A stretch of DNA of 46,199 nucleotides from Streptomyces roseochromogenus subsp. oscitans DS 12.976 (lineage in GTDB: Bacteria > Actinomycetota > Actinomycetes > Streptomycetales > Streptomycetaceae), in contig NZ_CM002285.1 in NCBI RefSeq assembly GCF_000497445.1, positions 7,697,314 through 7,743,512 on the forward strand, written 5' to 3'. Under the pieces are notes generated by a model. It searched no databases. It saw only the letters and a list, made by a program, of their open reading frames with translations, and had not been told where the DNA came from. Position 1 is the stretch's first letter. Every line of letters begins with the position of its first letter. A program made the translations under genes and the position numbers. Below are positions 1 through 8,030 of the stretch, piece by piece.

Positions 1-1104
1 CCGCAGTTCTCCCAGGCCGTGCACGCGGCCGTGCCGATCGCGGTCGCTGCCTCCTACGCCGAGCTGGCCGCCACCCACCCCTTCGAGGAGAAGGTCGGCA
101 ACTCCACCGTCCTGCACGAGCCGGTCGGCGTGGTCGGCGCGATCACCCCCTGGAACTACCCGCTCCACCAGATCGTCGCCAAGGCCGCCCCGGCGCTCGC
201 CGCGGGCTGCACGGTCGTCCTCAAGCCCGCCGAGGACACCCCGCTCACCGCCCAGCTCTTCGCCGAGGCCGTCGACGCGGCGGGCGTACCGGCCGGCGTG
301 TTCAACCTGGTCACCGGCCTCGGCCCGGTCGCCGGCCAGGCCCTTGCCGAGCACCCCGGCGTCGACCTGGTCTCCTTCACCGGCTCCACGGCGGTCGGCA
401 GGCAGATCGGCGCGGTGGCCGGTGCGGCCGTCAAGAAGGTGGCTCTCGAACTCGGCGGCAAGTCCGCCAACGTCATCCTGCCGAGCGCCGACCTCGCCAA
501 GGCGGTCAACGTCGGCGTCGCCAACGTGATGTCCAACTCCGGCCAGACGTGCAGTGCCTGGACCCGCATGCTGGTCCACCGCGACCGGTACGACGAGGCC
601 GTCGAGCTGGCCCGGACGGCGGCCGCCAAGTACGGCGACCGGATCGGCCCGGTGGTCAGCGCCGAACAGCAGGCCCGGGTGCGCGGCTACATCGAGCAGG
701 GCATCGCCGAGGGCGCCCGCCTCGTCGCAGGCGGCCCCGAATCCCCCCGCGAGAAGGGCTACTTCATCAGCCCGACCGTCTTCGCCGACGTGACGCCCGG
801 AATGACCATCGCCCAGGAGGAGATCTTCGGCCCGGTCCTGACCATCCTGCGCTACGAGGACGAGGAGGACGCCCTGCGCATCGCCAACGGCACGGTGTAC
901 GGCCTCGCCGGCGCCGTCTGGGCCGCCGACGAGGCGGAGGCCGTCGCCTTCGCACGCCGTATGGACACCGGCCAGGTGGATATCAACGGCGGCCGGTTCA
1001 ACCCCCTCGCCCCCTTCGGCGGCTACAAGCAGTCCGGAGTGGGCCGCGAACTGGGCGCGCACGGACTCACCGAGTACCTCCAGACCAAGTCCCTCCAGTT
1101 CTAA
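1..1104 (+). CDS. Aldehyde dehydrogenase family protein (5' end outside window)
   Basis: NAD(P)-dependent oxidation of an aldehyde to the carboxylate, cytosolic. The reading frame is already open at base 1, so the N-terminal part (about 100 residues of the usual 470-490) lies upstream. Visible hallmarks are the family motif PWNYP near base 150, the Rossmann glycine motif FTGSTAVG near base 376, the general-base glutamate in LELGGKSAN near base 450, and the nucleophilic cysteine in GQTCSAW (codon 550-552). The C-terminal [13 protein letters not shown] segment is complete. The stop is followed 15 bases later by an alcohol dehydrogenase, so the pair probably converts an alcohol through aldehyde to acid. 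The natural substrate cannot be read from the sequence. Confidence 0.95.
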   Translation, partial: PQFSQAVHAAVPIAVAASYAELAATHPFEEKVGNSTVLHEPVGVVGAITPWNYPLHQIVAKAAPALAAGCTVVLKPAEDTPLTAQLFAEAVDAAGVPAGVFNLVTGLGPVAGQALAEHPGVDLVSFTGSTAVGRQIGAVAGAAVKKVALELGGKSANVILPSADLAKAVNVGVANVMSNSGQTCSAWTRMLVHRDRYDEAVELARTAAAKYGDRIGPVVSAEQQARVRGYIEQGIAEGARLVAGGPESPREKGYFISPTVFADVTPGMTIAQEEIFGPVLTILRYEDEEDALRIANGTVYGLAGAVWAADEAEAVAFARRMDTGQVDINGGRFNPLAPFGGYKQSGVGRELGAHGLTEYLQTKSLQF

Positions 1105-1119
1105 GGAAGTACGCGATCC

Positions 1120-2202
1120 ATGGCCGTACGAGCCGCCGTCCTGCCCGCCATCGGTGCCCCCCTGGAGATCACCGGTATCGACCTGCCCGACCCGGGCCCC
1201 GGCCAGGTCCGGGTCCGCCTCGCCGCCGCCGGTGTCTGCCACTCCGACCTGTCCCTGTCCAACGGCACCATGCGCGTCCCGGTCCCGGCCGTCCTCGGCC
1301 ACGAGGGCGCGGGCACGGTCGTGGCAGTCGGGGAGGGCGTCACCCACGTCGCCGAAGGCAGCCCTGTCGTCCTCAACTGGGCACCGTCCTGCGGCAGTTG
1401 CCACGCCTGCGCACTCGGCGAGGTCTGGCTGTGCGCCAACGCCCTGAACGGCGCCGCCGACGTCTACGCCCGCACCACCGACGGCACCGGCCTCCACCCC
1501 GGCCTGAACGTGGCCGCGTTCGCCGAGGAGACGGTGGTGCCGGCGTCCTGTGCGCTTCCCCTCCCCGAGGGCGTCCCCCTGGTGGACGCCGCCCTCCTCG
1601 GCTGCGCCGTCCTCACCGGCTACGGCGCCGTCCACCACTCGGCCAAGGTCCGCGCGGGCGAGACGGTGGCCGTCTTCGGCGCCGGCGGAGTAGGCCTCGC
1701 CACCCTCCAGTCGGCCCGTATCGCGGGCGCGTCCCGGATCATCGCCGTAGATGTGTCGCCGGAGAAGGAAGAGCTGGCACGGGCGGCCGGCGCGACCGAC
1801 TACGTCCTCGCCTCCGACACCACCCCCCGGGAGATCCGCGCCCTCACCGGCAAACAGGGCGTCGACGTCTCGATCGAGTGCGTGGGCCGCGCGGTGTCGA
1901 TCCGCGCGGCCTGGGACTCCACCCGCCGGGGCGGCCGCACGACGGTCGTCGGCATCGGCGGCAAGGACCAGGAGGTCACCTTCAACGCCCTGGAGATCTT
2001 CCACTGGGGCCGCACCCTGTCCGGCTGCGTCTACGGCAACACGGACCCGGCCCGCGACCTGCCCGTCCTCGCCGAACTCGTACGCGAGGGCCGCCTGGAC
2101 CTCTCCGCGCTGGTCACGGAACGCATCGCCCTGGAAGGCATCCCGGCGGCCTTCGAGAACATGCTCGCGGGCAAGGGCGGCCGGGCGCTGGTGGTGTTCT
2201 GA
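1120..2202 (+). CDS. Zinc-dependent alcohol dehydrogenase (MDR family)
   Basis: Medium-chain NAD-dependent alcohol dehydrogenase, 360 residues. Catalytic zinc ligands are visible as Cys40 (GVCHSDL) and His61 with its GHE motif. The structural zinc lobe has the full C-x2-C-x2-C-x7-C set at Cys91, 94, 97 and 105. The nucleotide-binding motif GAGGVG is at 187-192. The ATG at 1120 has an AAGGAAG ribosome site starting 15 bases upstream, overlapping the stop of the aldehyde dehydrogenase, so the two form an operon. The complete structural-zinc lobe resembles class III-like (thiol-dependent formaldehyde) enzymes, but the substrate is not determinable here. Confidence 0.94.
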   Translation: MAVRAAVLPAIGAPLEITGIDLPDPGPGQVRVRLAAAGVCHSDLSLSNGTMRVPVPAVLGHEGAGTVVAVGEGVTHVAEGSPVVLNWAPSCGSCHACALGEVWLCANALNGAADVYARTTDGTGLHPGLNVAAFAEETVVPASCALPLPEGVPLVDAALLGCAVLTGYGAVHHSAKVRAGETVAVFGAGGVGLATLQSARIAGASRIIAVDVSPEKEELARAAGATDYVLASDTTPREIRALTGKQGVDVSIECVGRAVSIRAAWDSTRRGGRTTVVGIGGKDQEVTFNALEIFHWGRTLSGCVYGNTDPARDLPVLAELVREGRLDLSALVTERIALEGIPAAFENMLAGKGGRALVVF

Positions 2203-2207
2203 GGCGG

Positions 2208-3146
2208 TCAGCGCACCTTATCGGGTCGCGGCCGTGCGTCGGCCGCGACCCGGACCACGCGGCCCCCGCGGGCCCGGGACCGCGACACGGCCACACCGGC
2301 GAGACACAGCACACCGCCGGCCATCGTGAGCACCCCCGGCACCTCACCGAGCACCAGCCAGGACATCAGCACCACCAGCGCGGGCACGGCGTACGTCGTC
2401 GCGCCCATCCGGCTGGCCGTGCTGCGGGCGAGGGCGTAGGCCCAGGTCGTGAACGCGAGCGCGGTCGGAAAGACGCCCAGGTAGAGCATGTTGAGGGTGG
2501 CGGACAGGGGCGCATGGGCCGCCTGGTGCACCAGCTGCCCGGCGAACGGCAGACAGCCCACCGCACCGACCAGACACCCGAACGTCGTCACCTGCAACGC
2601 GCTTCCGTGCCCCAGGGCGGGCTTCTGCGCGACGACCCCGCCGGCGTACGCCACCGCGGCGAGCAGACACAGCGCCACACCGAGCACGGAGTTGCCCCCG
2701 CCGCCGGACATCGACAGCCCGACGGTCACCGCACCGGCGAACGACACGGCCATGCCCGCCAGCAGCCGCGGCGGCATCGGATCGCCCAGCAGCCGGGCTC
2801 CGAGCAGGGCGATCAGCAACGGCCCGACATTCACGACGAGCGCCGCCGTCCCCGCGTCCACCTGCTGCTCACCCCAGTTCAGGACGACCATGTAGAGCCC
2901 GAACCACAACACTCCGGACAGCAGAATCCCCCGCCAGGCCGCCCTGGGAGGCAGCCCTTCCCTCCGTATCGTCCAGATGACCCCGAGGCCGAGGGCTCCC
3001 GCCGTCAACCGCCCCAGGGCCAGCGCACCGGGGGAGTAGGCCTCGCCCGCACTCCGGATCGCCACGAAGGCGGAGGCCCAGAGGACGACGGTCACGCAGG
3101 CAGCGCCGGTCGCGAGCAGGCGGGCCCGGCTTTGGTTGGCGTTCAT
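2208..3146 (-). CDS. EamA/DMT-family transporter
   Basis: Inner-membrane exporter of the drug/metabolite transporter superfamily, about 312 residues with ten predicted hydrophobic segments arranged as two EamA repeats (first half to about residue 140, second half from about 155). The opening segment TGAACVTVVLWASAFVAIRSAGE is typical of the family, including the small-residue AFVAIR motif. Two adjacent ATG codons occur at 3149 and 3146. The second is chosen because AGGAG sits only one base before the first. It lies 61 bases behind the ArsR-type regulator on the same strand and may be its target. The C-terminal codons overlap a perfect stem-loop. Confidence 0.9.
   Translation of the reverse strand: MNANQSRARLLATGAACVTVVLWASAFVAIRSAGEAYSPGALALGRLTAGALGLGVIWTIRREGLPPRAAWRGILLSGVLWFGLYMVVLNWGEQQVDAGTAALVVNVGPLLIALLGARLLGDPMPPRLLAGMAVSFAGAVTVGLSMSGGGGNSVLGVALCLLAAVAYAGGVVAQKPALGHGSALQVTTFGCLVGAVGCLPFAGQLVHQAAHAPLSATLNMLYLGVFPTALAFTTWAYALARSTASRMGATTYAVPALVVLMSWLVLGEVPGVLTMAGGVLCLAGVAVSRSRARGGRVVRVAADARPRPDKVR
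2222..2252. terminator. Stem-loop between convergent genes, inside the EamA 3' codons
   Basis: CGGGTCGCGGCCG at 2222-2234 and its exact reverse complement at 2240-2252 give a 13-bp perfect stem with a 5-base loop. It lies 20 bases after the alcohol dehydrogenase stop and within the last codons of the oppositely oriented EamA gene. It can serve as a terminator for both. There is no T-run, as is common in Streptomyces. Confidence 0.65.
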
Positions 3147-3207
3147 CATGCTCCTGAGGTTAGGTACGGATCGTTGTTCTGGGCTGGCGGATATCGGACG
3201 GCCGAAT

Positions 3208-3915
3208 TCAGCGCAACGCCTCCGCAGTGATCCCCAACAGGGCCGACAACTCCCGCTCCCCCGACGGAGTCACCTTCACCGCCCGATCCGAGCCGATCCG
3301 GACACACCACCCCGTATCCAGCGCATGCCGGCACAACGCGGCCCCCGCCGCACCCGCGAGATGAGGCCGCCGCTCGGTCCAGTCGAGGCACGCCCGGGCC
3401 AGCGGCCGTCGGCTCGACACCTCAAGGGGAATCCCCGCCGTACCGAACCACTCCACACCCGCATCCGTGAGCGCGAACCCCGTGTCCTGCCGCAGCAACC
3501 CCCGGAGGGTCATCGCGTCCGTGAGCGCCATTCCGAGGCGCCCCGCGAGATGGTCGTAACAGGTACGCCCCCGAGCCATCGCGGACCTCGCGCTCGACTC
3601 CCTCAGTGAACGTGGCCGTACACCCGCCGCAGGCACCTGCGCGGCGAGTTCCTCGACCAGCCCCGCCGCACGCGCGTCGGCCAGCCGCACATACCGATGG
3701 CGGCCCTGCCGTTCCTCCGCCAGCAGGCCCCCGGCCACCAGCTTGCCCAGGTGCTCGCTGAGCGTCGAGGCGGCGACCCCGGCGTGCCGGGCCAGCTCAC
3801 CGGCGGTCCAGGCCCGCCCGTCTAGCAGCGCCAGCAGGCACGCGGCCCGCGTCTCGTCGGCCAGCAGGGAGGCGAGCGCGGCGAGACCGGCGGCCCGGGA
3901 GTCCTTCGCGGTCAT
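3208..3915 (-). CDS. ArsR-family winged-helix transcriptional regulator
   Basis: DNA-binding repressor of 235 residues. The N-terminal 80 residues form an ArsR-type winged helix: LADETRAACLLALLDGRAWTAGELARHAGVAASTLSEHLGKL followed by the wing EERQGRHRYVRLAD. The C-terminal 150 residues are not metal-binding (no clustered Cys/His) and resemble the effector domain of larger ArsR-like regulators in actinobacteria. It precedes the EamA exporter on the same strand, so export of a small molecule sensed by this protein is a fair guess. A CATGC-N6-GCATG palindrome overlaps its start codon and may be its own operator. Confidence 0.85.
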   Translation of the reverse strand: MTAKDSRAAGLAALASLLADETRAACLLALLDGRAWTAGELARHAGVAASTLSEHLGKLVAGGLLAEERQGRHRYVRLADARAAGLVEELAAQVPAAGVRPRSLRESSARSAMARGRTCYDHLAGRLGMALTDAMTLRGLLRQDTGFALTDAGVEWFGTAGIPLEVSSRRPLARACLDWTERRPHLAGAAGAALCRHALDTGWCVRIGSDRAVKVTPSGERELSALLGITAEALR

Positions 3916-3928
3916 GCGTCACAGCATG
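3913..3928. promoter_or_regulatory. Palindrome over the ArsR-type start codon
   Basis: CATGC at 3913-3917 and GCATG at 3924-3928 are exact inverted repeats separated by six bases, and the first contains the start codon of the ArsR-type gene. Position suggests an autoregulatory operator; there is no direct evidence of binding. Confidence 0.3.
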
Positions 3929-3956
3929 CGGCACGGACTCTTCGGCTCCCACCGAA

Positions 3957-4604
3957 TTATCGCTGCGCGCTCTCCCGTACCTGCTCGTACTGCTGGGCCA
4001 AGCCGTCCAGCAGTGCCGTCAGCCCCGTCTCGAAGGCCCGCTCGTCGATCTTCTCCTGCTGCTCGGCGAGCAGATGGGCCTGGCCGAGGTGCGGATAGTC
4101 GGCGGGGTCGTAGGCGCTCGCGTCGTCCACGAAGCCGCCGGCGAACGAACCGAGCGCGGAACCCATGATGAAGTACCGCATCAGCGCGCCGATGGAGGTC
4201 GCCTGGGCGGGCGGCCAGCCGGCGTCGACCATCGCGCCGTACACCGCGTCGGCCAGTCGCAGTGCGGCCGGTCGGCGCCCCGGGCCCCTGGCCAGCACCG
4301 GGACGATGTTCGGGTGGTCGCGCAGGGCGGCCCGGTAGGAGACGGCCCAGTCGTGCAGCGCGGTCCGCCAGTCGCGGCCGTCCTCGAACATCGACAGATC
4401 GACCAGCCCGCTCACCGAGTCGGCGACCACCTCCAGGATCTCGTCCTTGGTACGGAAGTGGTTGTAGAGCGAGGGCCCGCTCACCCCCAGCTCGGCGGCG
4501 AGCCGGCGGGTGGACACGGCTGCCAGACCCTCCCGGTCCACGAGGTCCCGGGCCGTCTCGACGATCCGGTCGGTGCTGAGGAGGGGCTTGCGTGGTCGGG
4601 CCAT
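3957..4604 (-). CDS. TetR-family regulator (TetR_C-type ligand domain)
   Basis: Repressor of about 215 residues. The N-terminal helix-turn-helix covers roughly residues 10-58 (TDRIVETARDLVDREGLAAVSTRRLAAELGVSGPSLYNHF). The C-terminal part, with YRAALRDHPNIVPVL and a TS-IGALMRYFIMGSALGSF stretch, resembles the ligand domain of class-D Tet repressors. The start is taken at the second ATG (MARPRKP), as an in-frame ATG three codons upstream has no better ribosome site. It diverges from the acyl-CoA dehydrogenase, and a 19-base palindrome lies between them, so it probably controls both itself and that gene. Confidence 0.88.
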   Translation of the reverse strand: MARPRKPLLSTDRIVETARDLVDREGLAAVSTRRLAAELGVSGPSLYNHFRTKDEILEVVADSVSGLVDLSMFEDGRDWRTALHDWAVSYRAALRDHPNIVPVLARGPGRRPAALRLADAVYGAMVDAGWPPAQATSIGALMRYFIMGSALGSFAGGFVDDASAYDPADYPHLGQAHLLAEQQEKIDERAFETGLTALLDGLAQQYEQVRESAQR

Positions 4605-4630
4605 GGCGCACATAGTAGGGCTGCGGATAG

Positions 4631-4649
4631 AAACTAGCAGTGCTAATTT
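4631..4649. promoter_or_regulatory. Probable TetR operator in a divergent promoter
   Basis: AAACTAGCAGTGCTAATTT is a 19-base inverted repeat around a central G, with 8 of 9 arm positions paired. It lies 27 bases upstream of the TetR start and 46 upstream of the acyl-CoA dehydrogenase start, in the only AT-rich stretch of this divergent gap. Size, symmetry and position fit the binding site of the adjacent TetR protein. Confidence 0.6.
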
Positions 4650-4694
4650 AAATGTACGGCTTTCAAGCTAGACCTGGTGTGGGGTGATCGCGTG

Positions 4695-5846
4695 GTGAAC
4701 CTGGAGCTGAGCGAGGAGCAGGCCGCCGTACGGCAGCTCGCCCGGGCCTTCGTGGAGCGCGAGATCGCCCCGCACGTCGTGGAGTGGGACCGGGGTGAGG
4801 AGGTCGACCGGGGGATCGTGAAGAAGCTCGGCGAGGTCGGCTTCCTCGGGCTGACCGTCGCCGAGGAGTACGGCGGCTCGGGCGGCGACCATCTCGCGTA
4901 CTGCCTGGTCACCGAGGAGCTTGGGCGTGGCGACTCCTCCGTCCGCGGCATCGTTTCCGTGTCCCTCGGGCTCGTCGCCAAGACGATCGCCGCCTGGGGG
5001 GACGAGGAGCAGAAGCGGCGCTGGCTGCCGGGGCTGACGGCGGGCGAATACGTCGGCTGCTTCGGCCTCACCGAGCCCGGCACCGGCTCCGACGCGGGCA
5101 ACCTCACCACCCGTGCCGTACGCGACGGTGACCGCTACGTCATCGACGGTACGAAGATGTTCATCACGAACGGGACCTGGGCGGACGTCGTGCTGCTCTT
5201 CGCCCGCACCACGGATGCCCCCGGCCACAACGGGGTCAGCGCGTTCCTCGTACCCACCGACACCCCCGGCCTGACCCGCCGCACCATCCACGGCAAGCTG
5301 GGCCTGCGCGGCCAGGCCACCGCCGAACTCGTCTTCGAGGACGTGCGGGTGCCCGCGTCGGCGCTGCTGGGCGCGGAGGGCAAGGGCTTCTCGGTAGCCA
5401 TGTCCGCGCTGGCCAAGGGGCGGATGTCGGTGGCCGCGGGCTGCGTCGGCATAGCCCAGGCCGCGCTGGACGCGGCTGTGCGGTACGCCGGTGAGCGTGA
5501 GCAGTTCGGCAAGCCGATCGCCCAGCACCAGCTGGTGCAGGAGCTGATCAGCGACATCGCCGTCGACGTGGACGCGGCCCGGCTGCTCACCTGGCGGGTC
5601 GCCGATCTGATCGACCGCGGGCAGCCGTTCGCCGTCGAGTCCTCCAAGGCCAAGCTGTTCGCCTCCGAGGCCGCCGTCCGTGCCGCCAACAACGCCCTCC
5701 AGGTCTTCGGCGGCTACGGCTACATCGACGAGTACCCGGCCGGCAAACTCCTGCGCGACGCCCGCGTGATGACCCTCTACGAGGGCACCAGCCAGATCCA
5801 GAAACTGCTCATCGGCCGTGCCCTGACCGGGGTTTCGGCGTTCTGA
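4695..5846 (+). CDS. Acyl-CoA dehydrogenase
   Basis: FAD-dependent alpha,beta-dehydrogenation of an acyl-CoA, about 383 residues, the normal size for short/medium-chain enzymes. The FAD/substrate signature CFGLTEPGTGSDAGNL and the FITNGTWADVVLL segment are present. The catalytic glutamate is in the C-terminal LYEGTSQIQ motif, as in butyryl-CoA dehydrogenases. The start is uncertain among GTG codons at 4677, 4692 and 4695. The last is preferred because GGGGTG at 4681 is correctly spaced and the protein then opens as family members do (NLELSEEQ). It is divergent from a TetR gene with a palindromic operator between, and is followed by a stem-loop. Confidence 0.93.
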   Translation: MNLELSEEQAAVRQLARAFVEREIAPHVVEWDRGEEVDRGIVKKLGEVGFLGLTVAEEYGGSGGDHLAYCLVTEELGRGDSSVRGIVSVSLGLVAKTIAAWGDEEQKRRWLPGLTAGEYVGCFGLTEPGTGSDAGNLTTRAVRDGDRYVIDGTKMFITNGTWADVVLLFARTTDAPGHNGVSAFLVPTDTPGLTRRTIHGKLGLRGQATAELVFEDVRVPASALLGAEGKGFSVAMSALAKGRMSVAAGCVGIAQAALDAAVRYAGEREQFGKPIAQHQLVQELISDIAVDVDAARLLTWRVADLIDRGQPFAVESSKAKLFASEAAVRAANNALQVFGGYGYIDEYPAGKLLRDARVMTLYEGTSQIQKLLIGRALTGVSAF

Positions 5847-5880
5847 GCACGTGTGCGACTGAGTACCTGCCTGAGTACCT

Positions 5881-5910
5881 CGGCGGATGTGGCGCGGGCC
5901 ACGTCCGCCG
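5881..5910 (+). terminator. Stem-loop terminator after the acyl-CoA dehydrogenase
   Basis: CGGCGGATGTGGC at 5881-5893 pairs with GCCACGTCCGCCG at 5898-5910 with a single mismatch and a short GCGG loop. It lies 35 bases after the acyl-CoA dehydrogenase stop and just before the YiaA-like gene, so it separates the two transcription units. A ten-base direct repeat (GAGTACCTGC/GAGTACCTCG) precedes it. Confidence 0.6.
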
Positions 5911-5922
5911 ATGCTCTTCCCC

Positions 5923-6210
5923 ATGAGTGACACACCGGTCAAACAGCAGAGCACGGCCGCGTTCCACGGACAGGCCGTCGCCTCCTTCGCGGTCGCCATG
6001 TCCGCCACCGCCATCGGCATCTACCAGCTGGACACCGACGCCTGGGTCCGGGGCTTCCTCGCGATCGCGGTCCTCTACCTCGTGACCTCCGCCTTCACCC
6101 TGGCCAAGGTGATCAGGGACCGGCAGGAGGCGGGGCAGATCGTGAGCCGGGTCGACCAGGCGCGCCTCGAGAAGCTCCTCGCCGAGCACGACCCCTTCGA
6201 GAAGATCTGA
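5923..6210 (+). CDS. YiaA/YiaB-family inner membrane protein
   Basis: Small integral membrane protein of 95 residues with two hydrophobic helices: about 18-38 (VASFAVAMSATAIGIYQL) and about 46-66 (WVRGFLAIAVLYLVTSAFTLAKV). The latter ends in the charged IRDRQE segment of the YiaA/YiaB domain. The C-terminal 30 residues are a charged cytoplasmic tail. The start is the ATG at 5923, since the upstream stretch codes the terminator hairpin. The family has no established biochemical role, and neighbours do not help. Confidence 0.8.
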   Translation: MSDTPVKQQSTAAFHGQAVASFAVAMSATAIGIYQLDTDAWVRGFLAIAVLYLVTSAFTLAKVIRDRQEAGQIVSRVDQARLEKLLAEHDPFEKI

Positions 6211-6219
6211 GCCGGCGTG

Positions 6220-6235
6220 CTAAGCGCTCGCTCAC
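6220..6235. promoter_or_regulatory. Probable TetR operator upstream of the 6.3-kb TetR gene
   Basis: CTAAGCG-CT-CGCTCAC is an imperfect inverted repeat with the same layout as the perfect CTAAGCA-AC-TGCTTAG at 7418-7433 in front of the MaoC gene. It lies about 50 bases before the TetR start, so autoregulation by that protein is likely. Confidence 0.45.
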
Positions 6236-6283
6236 CTTCGGCGGTATGGTGGTGCTCCTGCCATGGAGAGGGGCGAGCGAGCG

Positions 6284-6907
6284 ATGAGTACGGCGGAGGA
6301 GACGACCGGCGGCGAAGTGGAGCCGTGGGAAGAGGTCACCCCTGACGCGGCCCGGCGGCTGCTCGTCGCCGCCGTGGAGGCCTTCGCCGAGCGCGGCTAC
6401 CACGCGACGACCACCCGCGACATCGCCGGCCGCGCCGGTATGAGCCCGGCCGCGCTCTACATCCACTACAAGACCAAGGAAGAGCTGCTCCACCGGATCA
6501 GCCGCATCGGCCACGACAAGGCCCTCGACATCCTGCGCACGGCGGCGCGGCGCGAGGGTACGGCGAAGGAACGGCTCGCCGACGCGGTCAGCTCCTTCGT
6601 CCGCTGGCACGCGGGGCGGCGCACCACCGCGCGGGTCGTGCAGTACGAACTCGACGCCCTCGGTCCCGAGGCCCGTGCCGAGATCGTCGCGCTGCGCCGC
6701 CAGGTCGACGCCGAGGTGCGCGGGATCATCGAGGACGGCGTGGCCTCGGGCGAGTTCGACGTCCTGGACGTCAAGGGCACCACGCTCGCCGTGCTGTCGC
6801 TGTGCATCGACGTGGCCCGCTGGTTCACCGTGGACGGCCCGCGCACCCCCGAGGAGGTCGGCGCGCTCTACGCCGACCTCGTGCTCCGGATGGTCGGGTC
6901 GAAGTAA
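6284..6907 (+). CDS. TetR-family regulator, likely of acyl-CoA metabolism
   Basis: Repressor of 207 residues. The helix-turn-helix spans about 24-70 (ARRLLVAAVEAFAERGYHATTTRDIAGRAGMSPAALYIHYKTKEEL), close to FadR/KstR-like actinobacterial TetR proteins that sense acyl-CoA. The rest is an all-helical ligand domain. The ATG at 6284 is chosen over one seven codons upstream because GGAGAGG lies in range. It faces the MaoC hydratase gene convergently. Similar palindromes lie in front of both this gene and the MaoC gene, so the two form a small regulon. Confidence 0.88.
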   Translation: MSTAEETTGGEVEPWEEVTPDAARRLLVAAVEAFAERGYHATTTRDIAGRAGMSPAALYIHYKTKEELLHRISRIGHDKALDILRTAARREGTAKERLADAVSSFVRWHAGRRTTARVVQYELDALGPEARAEIVALRRQVDAEVRGIIEDGVASGEFDVLDVKGTTLAVLSLCIDVARWFTVDGPRTPEEVGALYADLVLRMVGSK

Positions 6908-6920
6908 CCGGCCCTGGGGC

Positions 6921-7382
6921 TCAGAGGTAGTACCGGGACACCGACTCCGCGACGCACACCGGCTTGTCGCCGCCCTCGCGCTCCACGGTGAAGGCGACGG
7001 TCACCTGGACACCGCCGGTGACGTCCTCGACGCCGGTGATCCTCGCGGTGGCGCGCAGCCGGGAGCCGACAGGGACGGGGGAGGGGAAGCGGACCTTGTT
7101 CGTGCCGTAGTTCACGCCCATCCGCACGCCCTCGACCCGGATCAGCTGCGGGCCGAAGAGCGGGAGCAGAGAGAGCGTGAGGTATCCGTGCGCGATGGTG
7201 GTCTTGAACGGCCCCGCCGCCGCCTTCTCCGGGTCCACATGGATCCACTGGTGGTCGCCGGTGGCCTCGGCGAACAGATCGATGCGCTTCTGGTCGACCT
7301 CCAGCCAGTCGGTGTACCCCAGCTGCTCGCCGACGGCCGCCTTCAGCTCGTCGGGGGAGGTGAAGGTCCTCGGTTCTGCCAT
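6921..7382 (-). CDS. MaoC-family (R)-specific enoyl-CoA hydratase/dehydratase
   Basis: Hot-dog-fold hydratase of 153 residues acting on enoyl/3-hydroxyacyl-CoA. The catalytic hydratase-2 motif is clear: FAEATGDHQWIHVDPEKA with Asp43 and His48, followed by the conserved AHGYLTLSLLP segment. GAGAGG lies eight bases before the ATG. The promoter holds a perfect 16-base palindrome matching the one in front of the facing TetR gene. The product probably serves fatty acid or polyketide-precursor metabolism; the chain length cannot be told. Confidence 0.9.
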   Translation of the reverse strand: MAEPRTFTSPDELKAAVGEQLGYTDWLEVDQKRIDLFAEATGDHQWIHVDPEKAAAGPFKTTIAHGYLTLSLLPLFGPQLIRVEGVRMGVNYGTNKVRFPSPVPVGSRLRATARITGVEDVTGGVQVTVAFTVEREGGDKPVCVAESVSRYYL

Positions 7383-7417
7383 GATCCCGGCCTCTCGCTC
7401 GCATCTCGCTCATACCT

Positions 7418-7433
7418 CTAAGCAACTGCTTAG
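7418..7433. promoter_or_regulatory. Perfect TetR-type operator in the MaoC promoter
   Basis: CTAAGCA at 7418-7424 and TGCTTAG at 7427-7433 are exact reverse complements separated by AC, 35 bases upstream of the MaoC start codon. The same design occurs degenerately before the TetR gene at 6220-6235. Confidence 0.6.
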
Positions 7434-7520
7434 CATGGTCGGGTACGGAGCGCCTGTCAACGGACCGCGACCAGCTTCGGGCGACCTAGGACCTGACTCC
7501 GGACGACTAGGCTCTGAGAA

Positions 7521-7979
7521 GTGCCCCAGATTCCCGAGAAGATCCATGAGCTGACCGTCGGCCAGTTGTCCGCGCGCAGCGGCGCCGCGGTCTCCGCCCT
7601 GCACTTCTATGAGTCCAAGGGCCTGATCAGCAGCCGCCGCACGTCCGGCAACCAGCGACGCTACAGCCGTGACACCCTGCGGCGGGTCGCGTTCGTCCGC
7701 GCGGCACAGCGGGTGGGCATCCCGCTGGCCACGATCCGGGACGCGCTGGCGCAGCTGCCGGAGGAACGGACGCCGACGCGGGAGGACTGGGCCCGGCTGT
7801 CGGAGATGTGGCGGTCGGAGCTCGACGAACGCATCAGGCAGCTGAACCGTTTGCGCGATCACTTGACCGACTGCATCGGGTGCGGGTGTCTCTCGCTGGA
7901 GAACTGTGTGCTGTCCAACCCGGACGATGTGTTCGGTGAACGGCTCACCGGGTCACGGCTGTTGGCGGAGAAACGCTGA
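7521..7979 (+). CDS. soxR: Redox-sensitive transcriptional activator SoxR
   Basis: MerR-family regulator of 152 residues. The N-terminal winged helix (residues 10-78, [26 protein letters not shown]) is followed by a coiled-coil dimer helix. The SoxR [2Fe-2S] motif C-x2-C-x-C-x5-C is complete at Cys118, 121, 123 and 129. In Streptomyces SoxR responds to redox-active natural products rather than superoxide. The gene starts with GTG and has no Shine-Dalgarno sequence; a TAGGCT -10-like hexamer at 7508-7513 puts transcription start at or next to the GTG, so the message is probably leaderless. I see no SoxR-type dyad in its own promoter. Confidence 0.96.
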   Translation: MPQIPEKIHELTVGQLSARSGAAVSALHFYESKGLISSRRTSGNQRRYSRDTLRRVAFVRAAQRVGIPLATIRDALAQLPEERTPTREDWARLSEMWRSELDERIRQLNRLRDHLTDCIGCGCLSLENCVLSNPDDVFGERLTGSRLLAEKR

Positions 7980-8030
7980 GCCCGGCCACCGGGGAGGGGG
8001 GCGCGGGTCTGCCGGGTGCGGGTCGTTGCT

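Noticed and set aside
549..3230. Open frame of about 890 codons on the plus strand spanning three genes
   Set aside because: Arg/Pro/Gly-rich, crosses the aldehyde dehydrogenase, alcohol dehydrogenase and transporter genes in a different frame, no recognisable domain.
7440..7520. SoxR binding dyad in the soxR promoter
   Set aside because: Only CCTAGG and a repeated CTAGG are present; they do not form a MerR-type dyad with 19-bp spacing, so autoregulation is not supported.
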